From positions 1,649,501 to 1,713,500 of the forward strand of contig CP060501.1 in NCBI GenBank assembly GCA_024760545.1: a DNA stretch of 64,000 nt. The letters run 5' to 3'. The first letter of the stretch is position 1, and every line of letters starts with the position of its first letter. This document shows, in pieces, positions 24,507 to 32,861 of the stretch. This DNA comes from Nitrospira sp. (GTDB lineage: Bacteria; Nitrospirota; Nitrospiria; Nitrospirales; Nitrospiraceae). The notes under the pieces are model-generated. The model saw nothing but the letters and a program-made list of their open reading frames with translations, was not told the origin of the DNA and did no database searches. The translations under genes and the position numbers were made by a program.

Positions 24507-25688
24507 ATGGATCGACACATTGTCTGCCTTCACATCCCTTCCTTTGGAATCGTACTCGCCCGGGCGGGCGACGCTTCTCTCCGAAACAGACCGGTGGCCA
24601 TGGCGCCGATCCATACACCGCGCGCGTTGATCCGCGAGATTTCCGCAGAAGCGTTTCGTGAAGGCATTCAGCCGGGTATGGCCGTAGACTTGGCGCAGCG
24701 GATCTGTCCCGGCTTGCGAGTGGTCTCTCCGGACTCATCGCTCATACAAGCCGCGCATCGTGAACTGCAGCATCGTGTCTCGTGTGTTGCACCGATCTGG
24801 GAATCGATCAGGCCCGGTTCGCTCTTCTTGGACCTCACCGGCACAACCCACCTCTTCGGACCTCCTATCGACACGGCAACCCGCATCAGTCGAGAGTTGG
24901 CGCATCAGCAGGGATGGTACAGCACCATCGGGCTGGCGGGGAACAAGCTCGTTTCGCAATTGGCCGCAACGACATTGACCAAACCTCCGCAACTCCTCTC
25001 GATCCATTCCGGCTCAGAACAATCATTCCTGGCTCCGTTGCCGACCCTGTTGCTCCCCGGCCTTCATCGCGCCCAAACCTCACGAGTCTCGCAGCGGCTG
25101 GAGGATTTGAATCTCCTCACCCTTGGTGCGATCGCCTCCGTCTCATTGACACACCTGCAAGCCGCCATCGGCGCTCCCGCTGGTTTGTTGCACGACTGGG
25201 CGCTGGGGATTGATTCCTCACCGGTCCGGTCACCGATCACGCAGCCGGTCATCGAACGTATCATTCGTCTCGATCCGGATGAAGTAGACGACCGACTCTT
25301 GTTAGGTCGATTGTACGGACTATTGGAGCAGCTTTGCGCAACGCTTCGGCAACAAGGGCGTGTGTGCCGGCATATCGCACTGACGGTTCGGCACAGCGAC
25401 CATGTCGAACGGACCGCGCAAGAACGCTTGCCGCACGGCACGTACTGGGAGATCGATCTCCATCCTATCGTGACACGACTCTTTTACCGGTGCTTCCACC
25501 GGCGGATACGCCTCACCCGTCTCACACTCCAGGTCGGTCGGCTGGAATCGCCTGCCGAGCAACTTTCGCTCTTCGACGAACCGAAGCCCACAGTCCTCCC
25601 ATGCTCCCACCGGCTGTCACTGGCGCTGGATGACATTCGCGCGAAGTTTGGTGAACGGGCCCTGTCCTGGGGGAGAACGTTGCGATGA
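24507..25688 (+). CDS. imuB: ImuB-like inactive Y-family polymerase
   Basis: The 393-aa protein has the Y-family layout but lacks catalytic acids. The first Asp motif reads CLHIPSF (His9 and Pro11 replace Asp), and the SIDEA motif reads SIRPG before LFLDLTGT. Such ImuB proteins do not synthesise DNA but bridge the polymerase and the sliding clamp. A clamp-binding peptide, QLSLF, is at about residues 352-356. No ribosome-binding site is evident. The stop overlaps the dnaE2 start by 4 nt (ATGA). No imuA gene lies upstream in the window. Confidence 0.85.
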   Translation: MDRHIVCLHIPSFGIVLARAGDASLRNRPVAMAPIHTPRALIREISAEAFREGIQPGMAVDLAQRICPGLRVVSPDSSLIQAAHRELQHRVSCVAPIWESIRPGSLFLDLTGTTHLFGPPIDTATRISRELAHQQGWYSTIGLAGNKLVSQLAATTLTKPPQLLSIHSGSEQSFLAPLPTLLLPGLHRAQTSRVSQRLEDLNLLTLGAIASVSLTHLQAAIGAPAGLLHDWALGIDSSPVRSPITQPVIERIIRLDPDEVDDRLLLGRLYGLLEQLCATLRQQGRVCRHIALTVRHSDHVERTAQERLPHGTYWEIDLHPIVTRLFYRCFHRRIRLTRLTLQVGRLESPAEQLSLFDEPKPTVLPCSHRLSLALDDIRAKFGERALSWGRTLR

Positions 25689-28600
25689 AGCCTTCCCCGT
25701 TCGTGCACCTGCATGTCCATTCGGACTATTCACCGATGCGCGGCGTGTCATCGCTGGAAGAACTCTGCGCTTCGGCACACCGGCAAGGGTCGCCGGCCAT
25801 GGCGTTGACCGATACGAACGGCTTGTACGGTGCGATTCGATTTGTCGCACACGCAAAGCAACAGCGGCTCCGGCCGATTCTCGGCGCTGAACTGACGACG
25901 GCCGATCATCGGGCGGTCTTGCTGGCAAAAACACCGATCGGTTATGCCAATCTCTGTCGCGTGCTGTCGGAGCGGCATTGCAACCCCTCGTTCGACTTCC
26001 TCGGATCTGTCTCACGCTATCGCGATAGTCTGATCCTTTTCACAGATGACGAAGAGGCGCTCACGGCTTGGGCCAAAGAATCACGGCAAGATCTCTATGT
26101 CGAAGTGACGCCTGGGCGCACGATGCACCGTACGCTGCTCTTCAGTCGCCATATCGAGCTTCCACCTGTCGCCACCAACCGCGTGTACTTCTCCCAAGCA
26201 GACGGCTTTGCCACGCATCGCCTATTGCGTGCCATCGCCCTCAACACAACTCTGTCACGGTTGCCGGAAGACGCCTGCTGTCGACCCACGCAATGGCTGA
26301 TGCCGCCCACGCTCATGGCATCTCAGTTCCTGCACGTCCCGGAAGCAGTGGAAAACACCGCCCGCATTGCCGACGCGTGCTACAACGACTGGCGCTTCGG
26401 CGAAACCATCTTCCCGGCCTTTCGCCGGCTGTCCGACGAAGACGCATTCATGACGCTCAAAGAGGAGACCTATGCCGGTGCACATAATCGATACGGTGTG
26501 CTTTCACAGGAGATTCGCGATCGGATTGAAAAAGAGTTGGCGATCATCCGAGAGAAACGTTTTGCCCACTATTTTCTGGTCGTGGAAGACATCGTCCAGG
26601 AGTCAAAGCGGACCACCTGCGGCCGTGGTTCAGTCGCGGCCTCGATCGTCTCGTACTGTCTCAACATCACCCATGTCGATCCGATCAAGCATCACCTCTT
26701 CTTTGAACGGTTTCTCAATTCCGGCCGCAAGGATCCGCCGGACATCGATATCGACTTTGCATGGGATGAGCGCGACGACGTTTTGAGGTGGATATTCAAG
26801 CAGTATGGCGACCGCCAGGCTGCCATGGTGGCGAATCAGAACAGTCTGGGCTTCCGAGCCGCAATCCGCGAAGTCGCCAAAGTGTACGGTATGCCGGCCG
26901 ACGAAATCGGCAGGGTGTCTTCACGCGTGGGACGTCAAAAAGATCTCCTTGGCTTTTCCACTCCACCGACCATCCGGCAATGGCTCCATCGAGTGTCACA
27001 AATCCTACAACTGAAAGCACCGTGGCCCGAGATTTTGGCCCAGGCACTGAAGGCACAAAACCACTTTCGCCATCTCTCTACGCATTGTGGCGGAGTCGTC
27101 ATCGTGCCGGACGACATTCGACGCTATGTGCCCGTCGAGATCACAGCGAAGGGCCTGCCCGTCATCCAATGGGAAAAGGATCAGACGGAGGACGCCGGGC
27201 TCGTCAAGATCGATATATTAGGCAATCGGTCATTGGCTGTGATCCGGGATGCCTTAGTGGCCATCGCCAAGCATACGGGCCGGACGATCGATTACGAAAC
27301 CTGGGATCCGCTGGAGGATGCCGCCACGCAGGAAGCGATCCGATGCGGCGATACGATCGGTTGCTTCTACATAGAATCGCCCGCCACACGCCTTTTGTTG
27401 AGAAAACTATGGATCGGCATGCCGCCACACCGCCGTGCGGTGGCCGATGTATTCGAGTATCTGGTCATGGTTTCGTCCCTGGTCAGACCTGCCACCAATG
27501 CCTTCGTCGAAGACTTCATACGACGAGCGCAAGAAGGTTCCTGCGCATACTGGCATGACAAGTTGGAGGGAATTTTGGATGAAACACACGGCATCATGAC
27601 CTATCAGGAAGACGTCTCGAAGGTGGCGATGGCCCTGGCGGACTTTTCCGTCGAAGATGCGGATCAGCTACGCAAGATCATCAGCAAGAAACACAAACAA
27701 CGGCAACTGCGGGACTACTATCGGCAGTTTTACCGCGGAGCAGAAAACAATCATGCGTCACCGGAGACAATCGACAGAATCTGGAAGATGATCATGAGCT
27801 TCGCCGGCTACAGCTTTTGCAAACCCCATTCGGCCAGCTATGCCCAGGTGTCGTTCAAGTCTGCATATCTCCGAACCCACTATCCGGCGGAATTCCTTGC
27901 CGCCGTCATCAGCAACCAGGGGGGCTTTTATTCGACCTTTGCGTATGTCTCGGAGGCTCGGCGCATGGGATTGGCCATCCTTCTACCGGACATCAACGCA
28001 AGCGATTGGGCTTACCGCGGCGAAGGCGAGCGGCTGCGGATGGGTCTGATGCAGATCAAGACCATCCCTCAAGAATTCGGCAAAAGAATTATCGAGGAAC
28101 GTACTCAGAATGGTTTCTATCGGTCGTTTCAGGACTTTCTGGGGCGTGTGAAGCCGGAGCCGGCGCATGCCAGAATATTGGTCCGCGCTGGCTGCTGTGA
28201 CTCCATCGCCGGCGAGCTGACAAGACCGGCCTTGCTCTGGCGCCTGTACGCAGGCAGCGATTCCACGTCAAACCCCTTGCCGGTGCCCGACGACTATTCT
28301 GCTGTTCAAAAGCGGGCGCATGAAATCGAGTCGTTCGGATTTCTTGCCAGCCGCCATCCTTTGACCCTTTATCGCAAGCAGATCGAACAGCTCCGGCCGG
28401 TGCCGGCCTCCCAGATGCATCGCTTCGTCGACCAGCGCATCACGATGGTCGGCTTGTTGATCACGGAAAAGGCCGCTGAAACGAAGCACGGCCATGCCAT
28501 GGAATTCATGACCCTCGAAGACGTCACCGCACTGTACGATGCCACACTGTTTCCCGACGTCTACCGCCGTTGCTGTCATCTGCTCTCATCAAACCAGCCA

Positions 28601-28732
28601 TACGTGGTCCGTGGACTGGTGGAAGAAACATTCGGTGTCGTGACACTGACCGTGCATGATCTCCGACTCCTGGAGCCGACAATGGGCGACATACAGGACC
28701 GGTTGAGCCGGTATGAATACGCTGACGGTTGA
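25685..28732 (+). CDS. dnaE2: Error-prone DNA polymerase III alpha subunit (DnaE2/ImuC type)
   Basis: The 1015-aa protein starts with a PHP domain (HLHVHSDYS, residues 8-16). The polymerase palm contains PDIDIDF near residue 351, followed by NSLGFRAAIREVAK. The finger region includes GIMTYQEDVSKVAMALADFS and YSFCKPHSASYA. An OB domain lies near the C-terminus (MVGLLITEKAAETKHGHAMEFMTLED). It is shorter than replicative DnaE (about 1160 aa), as expected for DnaE2. Pairing with ImuB indicates translesion synthesis after damage. The last 20 bp are duplicated 1.25 kb downstream beyond fic. Confidence 0.9.
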   Translation: MKPSPFVHLHVHSDYSPMRGVSSLEELCASAHRQGSPAMALTDTNGLYGAIRFVAHAKQQRLRPILGAELTTADHRAVLLAKTPIGYANLCRVLSERHCNPSFDFLGSVSRYRDSLILFTDDEEALTAWAKESRQDLYVEVTPGRTMHRTLLFSRHIELPPVATNRVYFSQADGFATHRLLRAIALNTTLSRLPEDACCRPTQWLMPPTLMASQFLHVPEAVENTARIADACYNDWRFGETIFPAFRRLSDEDAFMTLKEETYAGAHNRYGVLSQEIRDRIEKELAIIREKRFAHYFLVVEDIVQESKRTTCGRGSVAASIVSYCLNITHVDPIKHHLFFERFLNSGRKDPPDIDIDFAWDERDDVLRWIFKQYGDRQAAMVANQNSLGFRAAIREVAKVYGMPADEIGRVSSRVGRQKDLLGFSTPPTIRQWLHRVSQILQLKAPWPEILAQALKAQNHFRHLSTHCGGVVIVPDDIRRYVPVEITAKGLPVIQWEKDQTEDAGLVKIDILGNRSLAVIRDALVAIAKHTGRTIDYETWDPLEDAATQEAIRCGDTIGCFYIESPATRLLLRKLWIGMPPHRRAVADVFEYLVMVSSLVRPATNAFVEDFIRRAQEGSCAYWHDKLEGILDETHGIMTYQEDVSKVAMALADFSVEDADQLRKIISKKHKQRQLRDYYRQFYRGAENNHASPETIDRIWKMIMSFAGYSFCKPHSASYAQVSFKSAYLRTHYPAEFLAAVISNQGGFYSTFAYVSEARRMGLAILLPDINASDWAYRGEGERLRMGLMQIKTIPQEFGKRIIEERTQNGFYRSFQDFLGRVKPEPAHARILVRAGCCDSIAGELTRPALLWRLYAGSDSTSNPLPVPDDYSAVQKRAHEIESFGFLASRHPLTLYRKQIEQLRPVPASQMHRFVDQRITMVGLLITEKAAETKHGHAMEFMTLEDVTALYDATLFPDVYRRCCHLLSSNQPYVVRGLVEETFGVVTLTVHDLRLLEPTMGDIQDRLSRYEYADG

Positions 28733-28743
28733 TCGCGCATCAT
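28713..28743 (+). repeat. Direct repeat, copy A (3' end of dnaE2)
   Basis: This copy begins ATGAATACGCTGACGG and continues TTGATCGCGCATCAT. It covers the last codons of dnaE2 and runs into the fic operator. Copy B is at 29969-29997 with 4 differences and a 2-bp gap. The two copies bracket fic. Confidence 0.65.
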
Positions 28744-28817
28744 GAGTTATAGAAACCTCTTCTATAACTCATGCAATTACTCTATTATGAGCTATACGAG
28801 AGGGGTTTATCACTCAT
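28742..28817. promoter_or_regulatory. Tandem 31-bp palindromes upstream of fic
   Basis: Site 1 (28742-28772) is a perfect 13-bp inverted repeat, ATGAGTTATAGAA and TTCTATAACTCAT, around 5 nt. Site 2 (28787-28817) has the same 31-bp frame, with outer arms ATGAGCTATA and TATCACTCAT, and overlaps the fic start codon at 28816. The centres are 45 bp apart. Binding at site 2 would block translation start or transcription. A TATTAT that could be a -10 overlaps the start of site 2 (28783-28788). This looks like an autoregulatory operator, with the winged-helix end of Fic as one candidate ligand. Confidence 0.75.
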
Positions 28818-29940
28818 GACATGGAATTGGCAGCAAGAAGACTGGCCGAACTTCAACTACGACCGGGAGGCCCTGGTTCAACACGAGACTCAATTTATCC
28901 ATGAAGCAGGAATGATTCATGGCGCCATCAAACATCTCACGGAGGGGGATCAATCACAGCTCACCATTGATCTCATCAGCAACGAAGCCGTCACCACTTC
29001 GGAGATCGAGGGGGAAACACTCAACCGCGACTCCGTGCAATCGTCCATTCGACGGAATTTCGGACTGGATACGGATAACAGAAAAATCCCTCTCGCTGAA
29101 CAAGGCATTGCTGCCCTAATGTCCGATCTCTATCGGCACTCCGGCACCACGCTCTCTCATGAGCAATTGTTTGACTGGCATACGATGCTGATGCGTGGGC
29201 GGAAGGACCTGACCCCTATCGGCGCGTACCGGACTACCGAGAGTCCGATGCAAGTGGTGTCGGGTCCCATCGCAACTCCCAAGGTGCATTTTGAAGCACC
29301 GCCGTCGCATCGAGTTTCGATGGAGATGAACGGATTTCTTGCGTGGTTCAACGATACGGCACCAGATGGGCAGCAGCCGCTTCCTGCACTGATGCGGGCA
29401 GGCATCGCACACCTGTACTTCGAATCGATCCATCCGTTTGAAGACGGCAATGGGCGGATTGGGCGAGCGCTGTCGGAAAAGGCCTTGTCCCAAAACCTGG
29501 GCAGGCCGACGCTCATCGCGCTGTCTCAGACGATCTGCCGAAACCGGAAGGCGTATTACACGGCTCTTGAGGACAACAATGGGGCATTAGACATCACCGA
29601 CTGGCTCATCTATTTCACACGAACCGTTCTGGAAGCACAGCAGTACACCCAACGCCTCATCGATTTCCTCATTGCCAAAACCAGACTGCATGATCGTCTG
29701 CGGGGGAACCTCAATGAACGGCAGGACAAAGCACTGGGACGCATGTTTCGGGAAGGACTTGACGGCTTCAAAGGCGGACTCAGTGCCCAGAACTACCTCA
29801 AAATCACAAACACCTCCAGAGCCACCGCAACCAGAGATTTACAGAGCTTGGTAGAACTGGGCGTACTCCGAAAAACCGGTGAACTCAAACACACCCGGTA
29901 CTGGCTGAATATCGTCAAAGAGCATCGCGCAAAATCGTAA
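28816..29940 (+). CDS. fic: Fic family protein (probable AMP-transferase) with winged-helix C-terminus
   Basis: From ATG 28816 (AGAGGGG upstream) the product is 374 aa. An N-terminal helical domain of the DUF4172 style carries the auto-inhibitory motif TSEIEG at 61-66. The Fic core has the complete active-site loop HPFEDGNGRIGR at 206-217, so catalysis is expected. A C-terminal winged helix (GLSAQNYLKITNTSRATATRDLQ) should bind DNA or protein. Fic enzymes usually attach AMP to target proteins and are restrained by a Glu in the inhibitory motif, here Glu65. The target is unknown. The gene is flanked by repeats and followed by a remnant of a related gene, so it may have been acquired. Confidence 0.9.
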   Translation: MTWNWQQEDWPNFNYDREALVQHETQFIHEAGMIHGAIKHLTEGDQSQLTIDLISNEAVTTSEIEGETLNRDSVQSSIRRNFGLDTDNRKIPLAEQGIAALMSDLYRHSGTTLSHEQLFDWHTMLMRGRKDLTPIGAYRTTESPMQVVSGPIATPKVHFEAPPSHRVSMEMNGFLAWFNDTAPDGQQPLPALMRAGIAHLYFESIHPFEDGNGRIGRALSEKALSQNLGRPTLIALSQTICRNRKAYYTALEDNNGALDITDWLIYFTRTVLEAQQYTQRLIDFLIAKTRLHDRLRGNLNERQDKALGRMFREGLDGFKGGLSAQNYLKITNTSRATATRDLQSLVELGVLRKTGELKHTRYWLNIVKEHRAKS

Positions 29941-29968
29941 TGTGAATCTGCGATGGTGTGACCTTGTC

Positions 29969-29997
29969 ATGAATACAGTGACGGCTGATCGTATCAT
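29969..29997 (+). repeat. Direct repeat, copy B (downstream of fic)
   Basis: This copy begins ATGAATACAGTGACGG and continues CTGATCGTATCAT. It matches the dnaE2 3' end at 28713-28743 in about 24 of 29 aligned positions. It starts 29 bp after the fic stop and runs up to the fic remnant. Confidence 0.65.
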
Positions 29998-30015
29998 TCG
30001 CGCCCTAAGGTAAGG

Positions 30016-30153
30016 ATGAGCGCCAAGAAGTACCTGGCACTCGCCGGCGCATCGAAAGCGACTGCGACACGCGATTTGCAGGATCTGGCAGAGAAGGGCA
30101 TCTTCGCGCCTGTCGGCGGCGGTAGGAGCACTCGCTACCAGATCAGCTTGTAG
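30016..30153 (+). pseudogene. Remnant of a second Fic protein (C-terminal winged helix only)
   Basis: A 45-residue frame from ATG 30016 begins MSAKKYLALAGASKATATRD and ends at a TAG. It aligns with the winged helix of the intact neighbour (SAQNYLKITNTSRATATRDLQ), including the exact ATATRDLQ helix. The Fic catalytic part is missing, and an in-frame TGA lies at 29986-29988, 27 bp upstream of the ATG. It is either decayed DNA or a tiny stand-alone DNA-binding peptide. It is not a copy of the intact fic, because the sequences differ at many residues. Confidence 0.75.
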
Positions 30154-30283
30154 TCCCACGACGAAGAACCTGAAGCAAGTTGGTTTTACAAGATGTGCGG
30201 CCTCATCAAGATTTCAGTAGAGACAGGAAGCGCGAGTCGTTGATGGACAAGGGAAATCACCCGCTGCCCTTCGTGAAAACACC

Positions 30284-30305
30284 GTTGCATGGTGAACCAT
30301 GCAAC
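30284..30305 (-). terminator. Hairpin terminator downstream of ychF
   Basis: A perfect 9-bp stem, GTTGCATGG with CCATGCAAC, closes a TGAA loop 25 bp after the ychF stop. On the minus strand it is followed by GGTGTTTTC, a modest T-run. It probably ends the long pilC-to-ychF direction of transcription. Confidence 0.6.
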
Positions 30306-30330
30306 AGCAACAGGACCCGCGAGTGAGCGA

Positions 30331-31422
30331 CTAGACGTTAAATCTAAAGTAGACGATATCCGCTTCTTTGATAACGTAGTCTTTGCCTTCCAGGCGGAAG
30401 AGTCCCTTTTCCTTCACCTTCGCTTCCGTCCCGCAGGCCAGCAGATCGTCGTAGTGATAGACTTCGGCGCGGATGAAGCCGCGCTCCATGTCGGAGTGGA
30501 TCTTGCCCGCCGCTTGAGGCGCTTTGGTGCCTCGCGGAATCGGCCAGGCGCGAGATTCGATCTCCCCGGCCGTGAAGAAGGTCACCAAGTCCAACAGAGT
30601 GTAGGCCTCTCGTGTCAACCGCACAAGTCCCGATTCGGTCAGCCCCATTTCGTTCAGAAAGTCCGCCCGCTCGCTCTCAGGCAACGACGACAATTCAGCT
30701 TCCAGCTGCCCGCAGATCGTCACGACCCGAGCGCCACGCTTTGCCGCAAACTCGCGTACGGTCTGCACCATGGCCTCATCCGCATTCTTCCCCTCGGAGA
30801 CATTGGCGATAAACAGAACCGGTTTGGCGGAGAGTAATTGACATTCGTTGAGAATCACTCGCTCTTCCGCTGCATATTCCCTATTGCCTAACCATTCACC
30901 TTTATCGAGCAATCCGATCAGTTTGGCGAGAAACTCCACTTCAAACGCGGCTTTTTTGTCCCCAGCGCGCACCTTCTTTTCAGTCTTTTGTTTTCGTCGA
31001 TCAAGCGTTTCCAAATCGGATAACATGAGCTCGGTTTCGATCACCCCGATGTCACGGAGCGGATCGATCCCGCCGCTGACGTGAACCACGTCGGTTCCTT
31101 GGAAACACCGCACGACGTGCAGCAACGCATCCACTTCGCGGATGTGGCCAAGAAATTGATTGCCGAGTCCTTCGCCTTTGCTGGCCCCCTCGACAAGCCC
31201 GGCAATGTCTCGCACTTCGAGCGTGCTGTAGGTCGTTTTCTTCGACGTGAAGATCTCGGTCAGCTTGATGAGGCGAGGGTCCGGAACCAGTGCAATACCG
31301 GTGTTCGGATCTACCGTCGCAAAGGGATAATTGGCCGCTAAGGCGCCGCCGCCGGTCAGCGCATTGAAGACGGTGGTCTTGCCGACGTTCGGCAAGCCGA
31401 TCATGCCGCAACACAAGCCCAT
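30331..31422 (-). CDS. ychF: Ribosome-associated ATPase YchF
   Basis: YchF is an Obg-related protein that binds ATP and ribosomes and affects stress responses. The 363-aa sequence has the P-loop GLPNVGKTT at residues 9-17, YPFATVDPN, DIAGLVEGASKGEGLGNQFL and the C-terminal TGS-like domain ending DIVYFRFNV. The nucleotide-specificity motif reads FIANVSE in place of NKxD, as in the YchF family. It begins immediately after pth (no gap) in the minus-strand operon. Confidence 0.97.
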   Translation of the reverse strand: MGLCCGMIGLPNVGKTTVFNALTGGGALAANYPFATVDPNTGIALVPDPRLIKLTEIFTSKKTTYSTLEVRDIAGLVEGASKGEGLGNQFLGHIREVDALLHVVRCFQGTDVVHVSGGIDPLRDIGVIETELMLSDLETLDRRKQKTEKKVRAGDKKAAFEVEFLAKLIGLLDKGEWLGNREYAAEERVILNECQLLSAKPVLFIANVSEGKNADEAMVQTVREFAAKRGARVVTICGQLEAELSSLPESERADFLNEMGLTESGLVRLTREAYTLLDLVTFFTAGEIESRAWPIPRGTKAPQAAGKIHSDMERGFIRAEVYHYDDLLACGTEAKVKEKGLFRLEGKDYVIKEADIVYFRFNV

Positions 31423-32016
31423 TTAATTCGTGTCCTCTTCTTCGTTCGTAGCCTTCTCTCTAACATTGAACTGATTCATCGCAACGTCCGGTCCTCGATG
31501 AATCAGACATTCCAGCGCATCGACGGCCCGCTCCAAACAGGGTTCAAATATGACCAGCTCATCTTTCGACACCGGCTCCAAGACATAGTCGGCGGAATCT
31601 TGACCCGGGGCAGGCCGGCCGATCCCGATCTTCATCCTGACGAATTGCGGAGTCCCGAGCGCCTCGATGATGGACTTAATTCCGTTATGTCCCCCGTTGC
31701 CACCAGCCAGTTTAATCCGCAGCCGCCCTGGCTCCAGGTCCAAATCATCGTGGACGACAATGAGATCGCCGGGAGTGAGCGTGAATTCGCGCAGGAGGCC
31801 TTTCAGTGGAGGACCGGAAATATTCATCCAGTCGAGCAGGCCGGCAAGCTCGATCAGTTCTCTTCCAAGTCGCCCGGAGCCTCGCTGGGCTGTGCCGCGT
31901 GGTGAGAGCCTGATCGACCATCGAGCGGCGGCCCGTTCGATGACCCACATACCGACATTGTGGCGGGTCTGGGCGTAGGCTCTGCCGGGGTTGCCCAGTC
32001 CAACGAGAAGGCGCAA
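31423..32016 (-). CDS. pth: Peptidyl-tRNA hydrolase
   Basis: Pth frees tRNA from peptidyl-tRNA lost by ribosomes. The 197-aa protein starts MRLLVGLGNPGRAYAQTRHNVG, containing the catalytic His region, and has HDDLDLEPGRLRIKLAGGNGGHNGIKSI and RMKIGIGRP. The C-terminal tail is acidic. It lies 2 bp after rplY and abuts ychF, a widespread gene order (rplY-pth-ychF). Confidence 0.96.
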   Translation of the reverse strand: MRLLVGLGNPGRAYAQTRHNVGMWVIERAAARWSIRLSPRGTAQRGSGRLGRELIELAGLLDWMNISGPPLKGLLREFTLTPGDLIVVHDDLDLEPGRLRIKLAGGNGGHNGIKSIIEALGTPQFVRMKIGIGRPAPGQDSADYVLEPVSKDELVIFEPCLERAVDALECLIHRGPDVAMNQFNVREKATNEEEDTN

Positions 32017-32018
32017 CG

Positions 32019-32807
32019 TTACTTCTTCTTTTCGGCTTCTTTCTTTTCAGCCTTGGGAGCCGCAGCGGCTTCTTTCTTTTCTCCTGCCTTGGCTTCCCCG
32101 GCAGGCGCTGCTGCACCCGCCTTGGCTGGTTCGGCACCCGCAGCACCTTCAGCCCCAACCGCTGCTTCCTTACCTTTCACCAGGACCTCCGGTTCCCCTG
32201 CCGGGCCCGCGGTGCTGGTGAGCAAGGCTTCGAGTTTGGCGTCCGACATCGGCGCAGCGACGCTGACGACCATCTGATCAGGATCGTCCAAGAAACGGAC
32301 CCCTTCGCGCGCTCCAAGGTCCTTCAAATGGATACCACTGCCGATGGTCAACGATGAAGCATCGATCTCGACGTGGTCCGGTAGCGCCGCTGGAAGACAT
32401 TCTACGTGCACCTCACGCATGTTGTGGTGCAACACACCGCCTTCTTTGACTCCGGCGGGAACCCCGCCGATGACTTTGATGGGGACTTTCACCCGGATCG
32501 GCTTGCTCATGGAAATCTCAAAGAGATCTGCATGCAACACAGCCCCACTGACCGGATCCACCTGAAAATCCCGTAGAAGCGCGGTTCGATTCGGCTTGGA
32601 CTTGGCGCCGTTCACGGTGAGAGAGATCAACGCGGTACTGCCGGCACGAGACTTTAAAATTTTGATTAATTCATCGGGGTTGACGGTCAGCAAGAGACAT
32701 TCCCCTTGGCCGTAGAGCACCGCCGGGATTTTTCCCGACCGCCGCATGGACCGTGCGGCACCCTTGCCCGCTTCTTCTCTTACTGTCACTGTCAAATCGA
32801 ATTTCAT
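32019..32807 (-). CDS. rplY: 50S ribosomal protein L25 (long form, TL5/Ctc)
   Basis: The protein binds 5S rRNA. ATG 32807 (MKFDLTVTVREEAGKG) has GGAGG upstream and gives 262 aa. The N-terminal L25 domain is followed by the TL5-type C-terminal domain (IKVIGGVPAGVKEGGVL, ECLPAALPDHVEIDAS). The last 45 residues are Ala-Lys-Glu rich and likely disordered. It follows prs by 54 bp. Confidence 0.94.
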   Translation of the reverse strand: MKFDLTVTVREEAGKGAARSMRRSGKIPAVLYGQGECLLLTVNPDELIKILKSRAGSTALISLTVNGAKSKPNRTALLRDFQVDPVSGAVLHADLFEISMSKPIRVKVPIKVIGGVPAGVKEGGVLHHNMREVHVECLPAALPDHVEIDASSLTIGSGIHLKDLGAREGVRFLDDPDQMVVSVAAPMSDAKLEALLTSTAGPAGEPEVLVKGKEAAVGAEGAAGAEPAKAGAAAPAGEAKAGEKKEAAAAPKAEKKEAEKKK

Positions 32808-32861
32808 GATCTTCCTCCGTCTCCTCCGCTTCCGACGCAATACCCCGTCGATACGGGTCGC

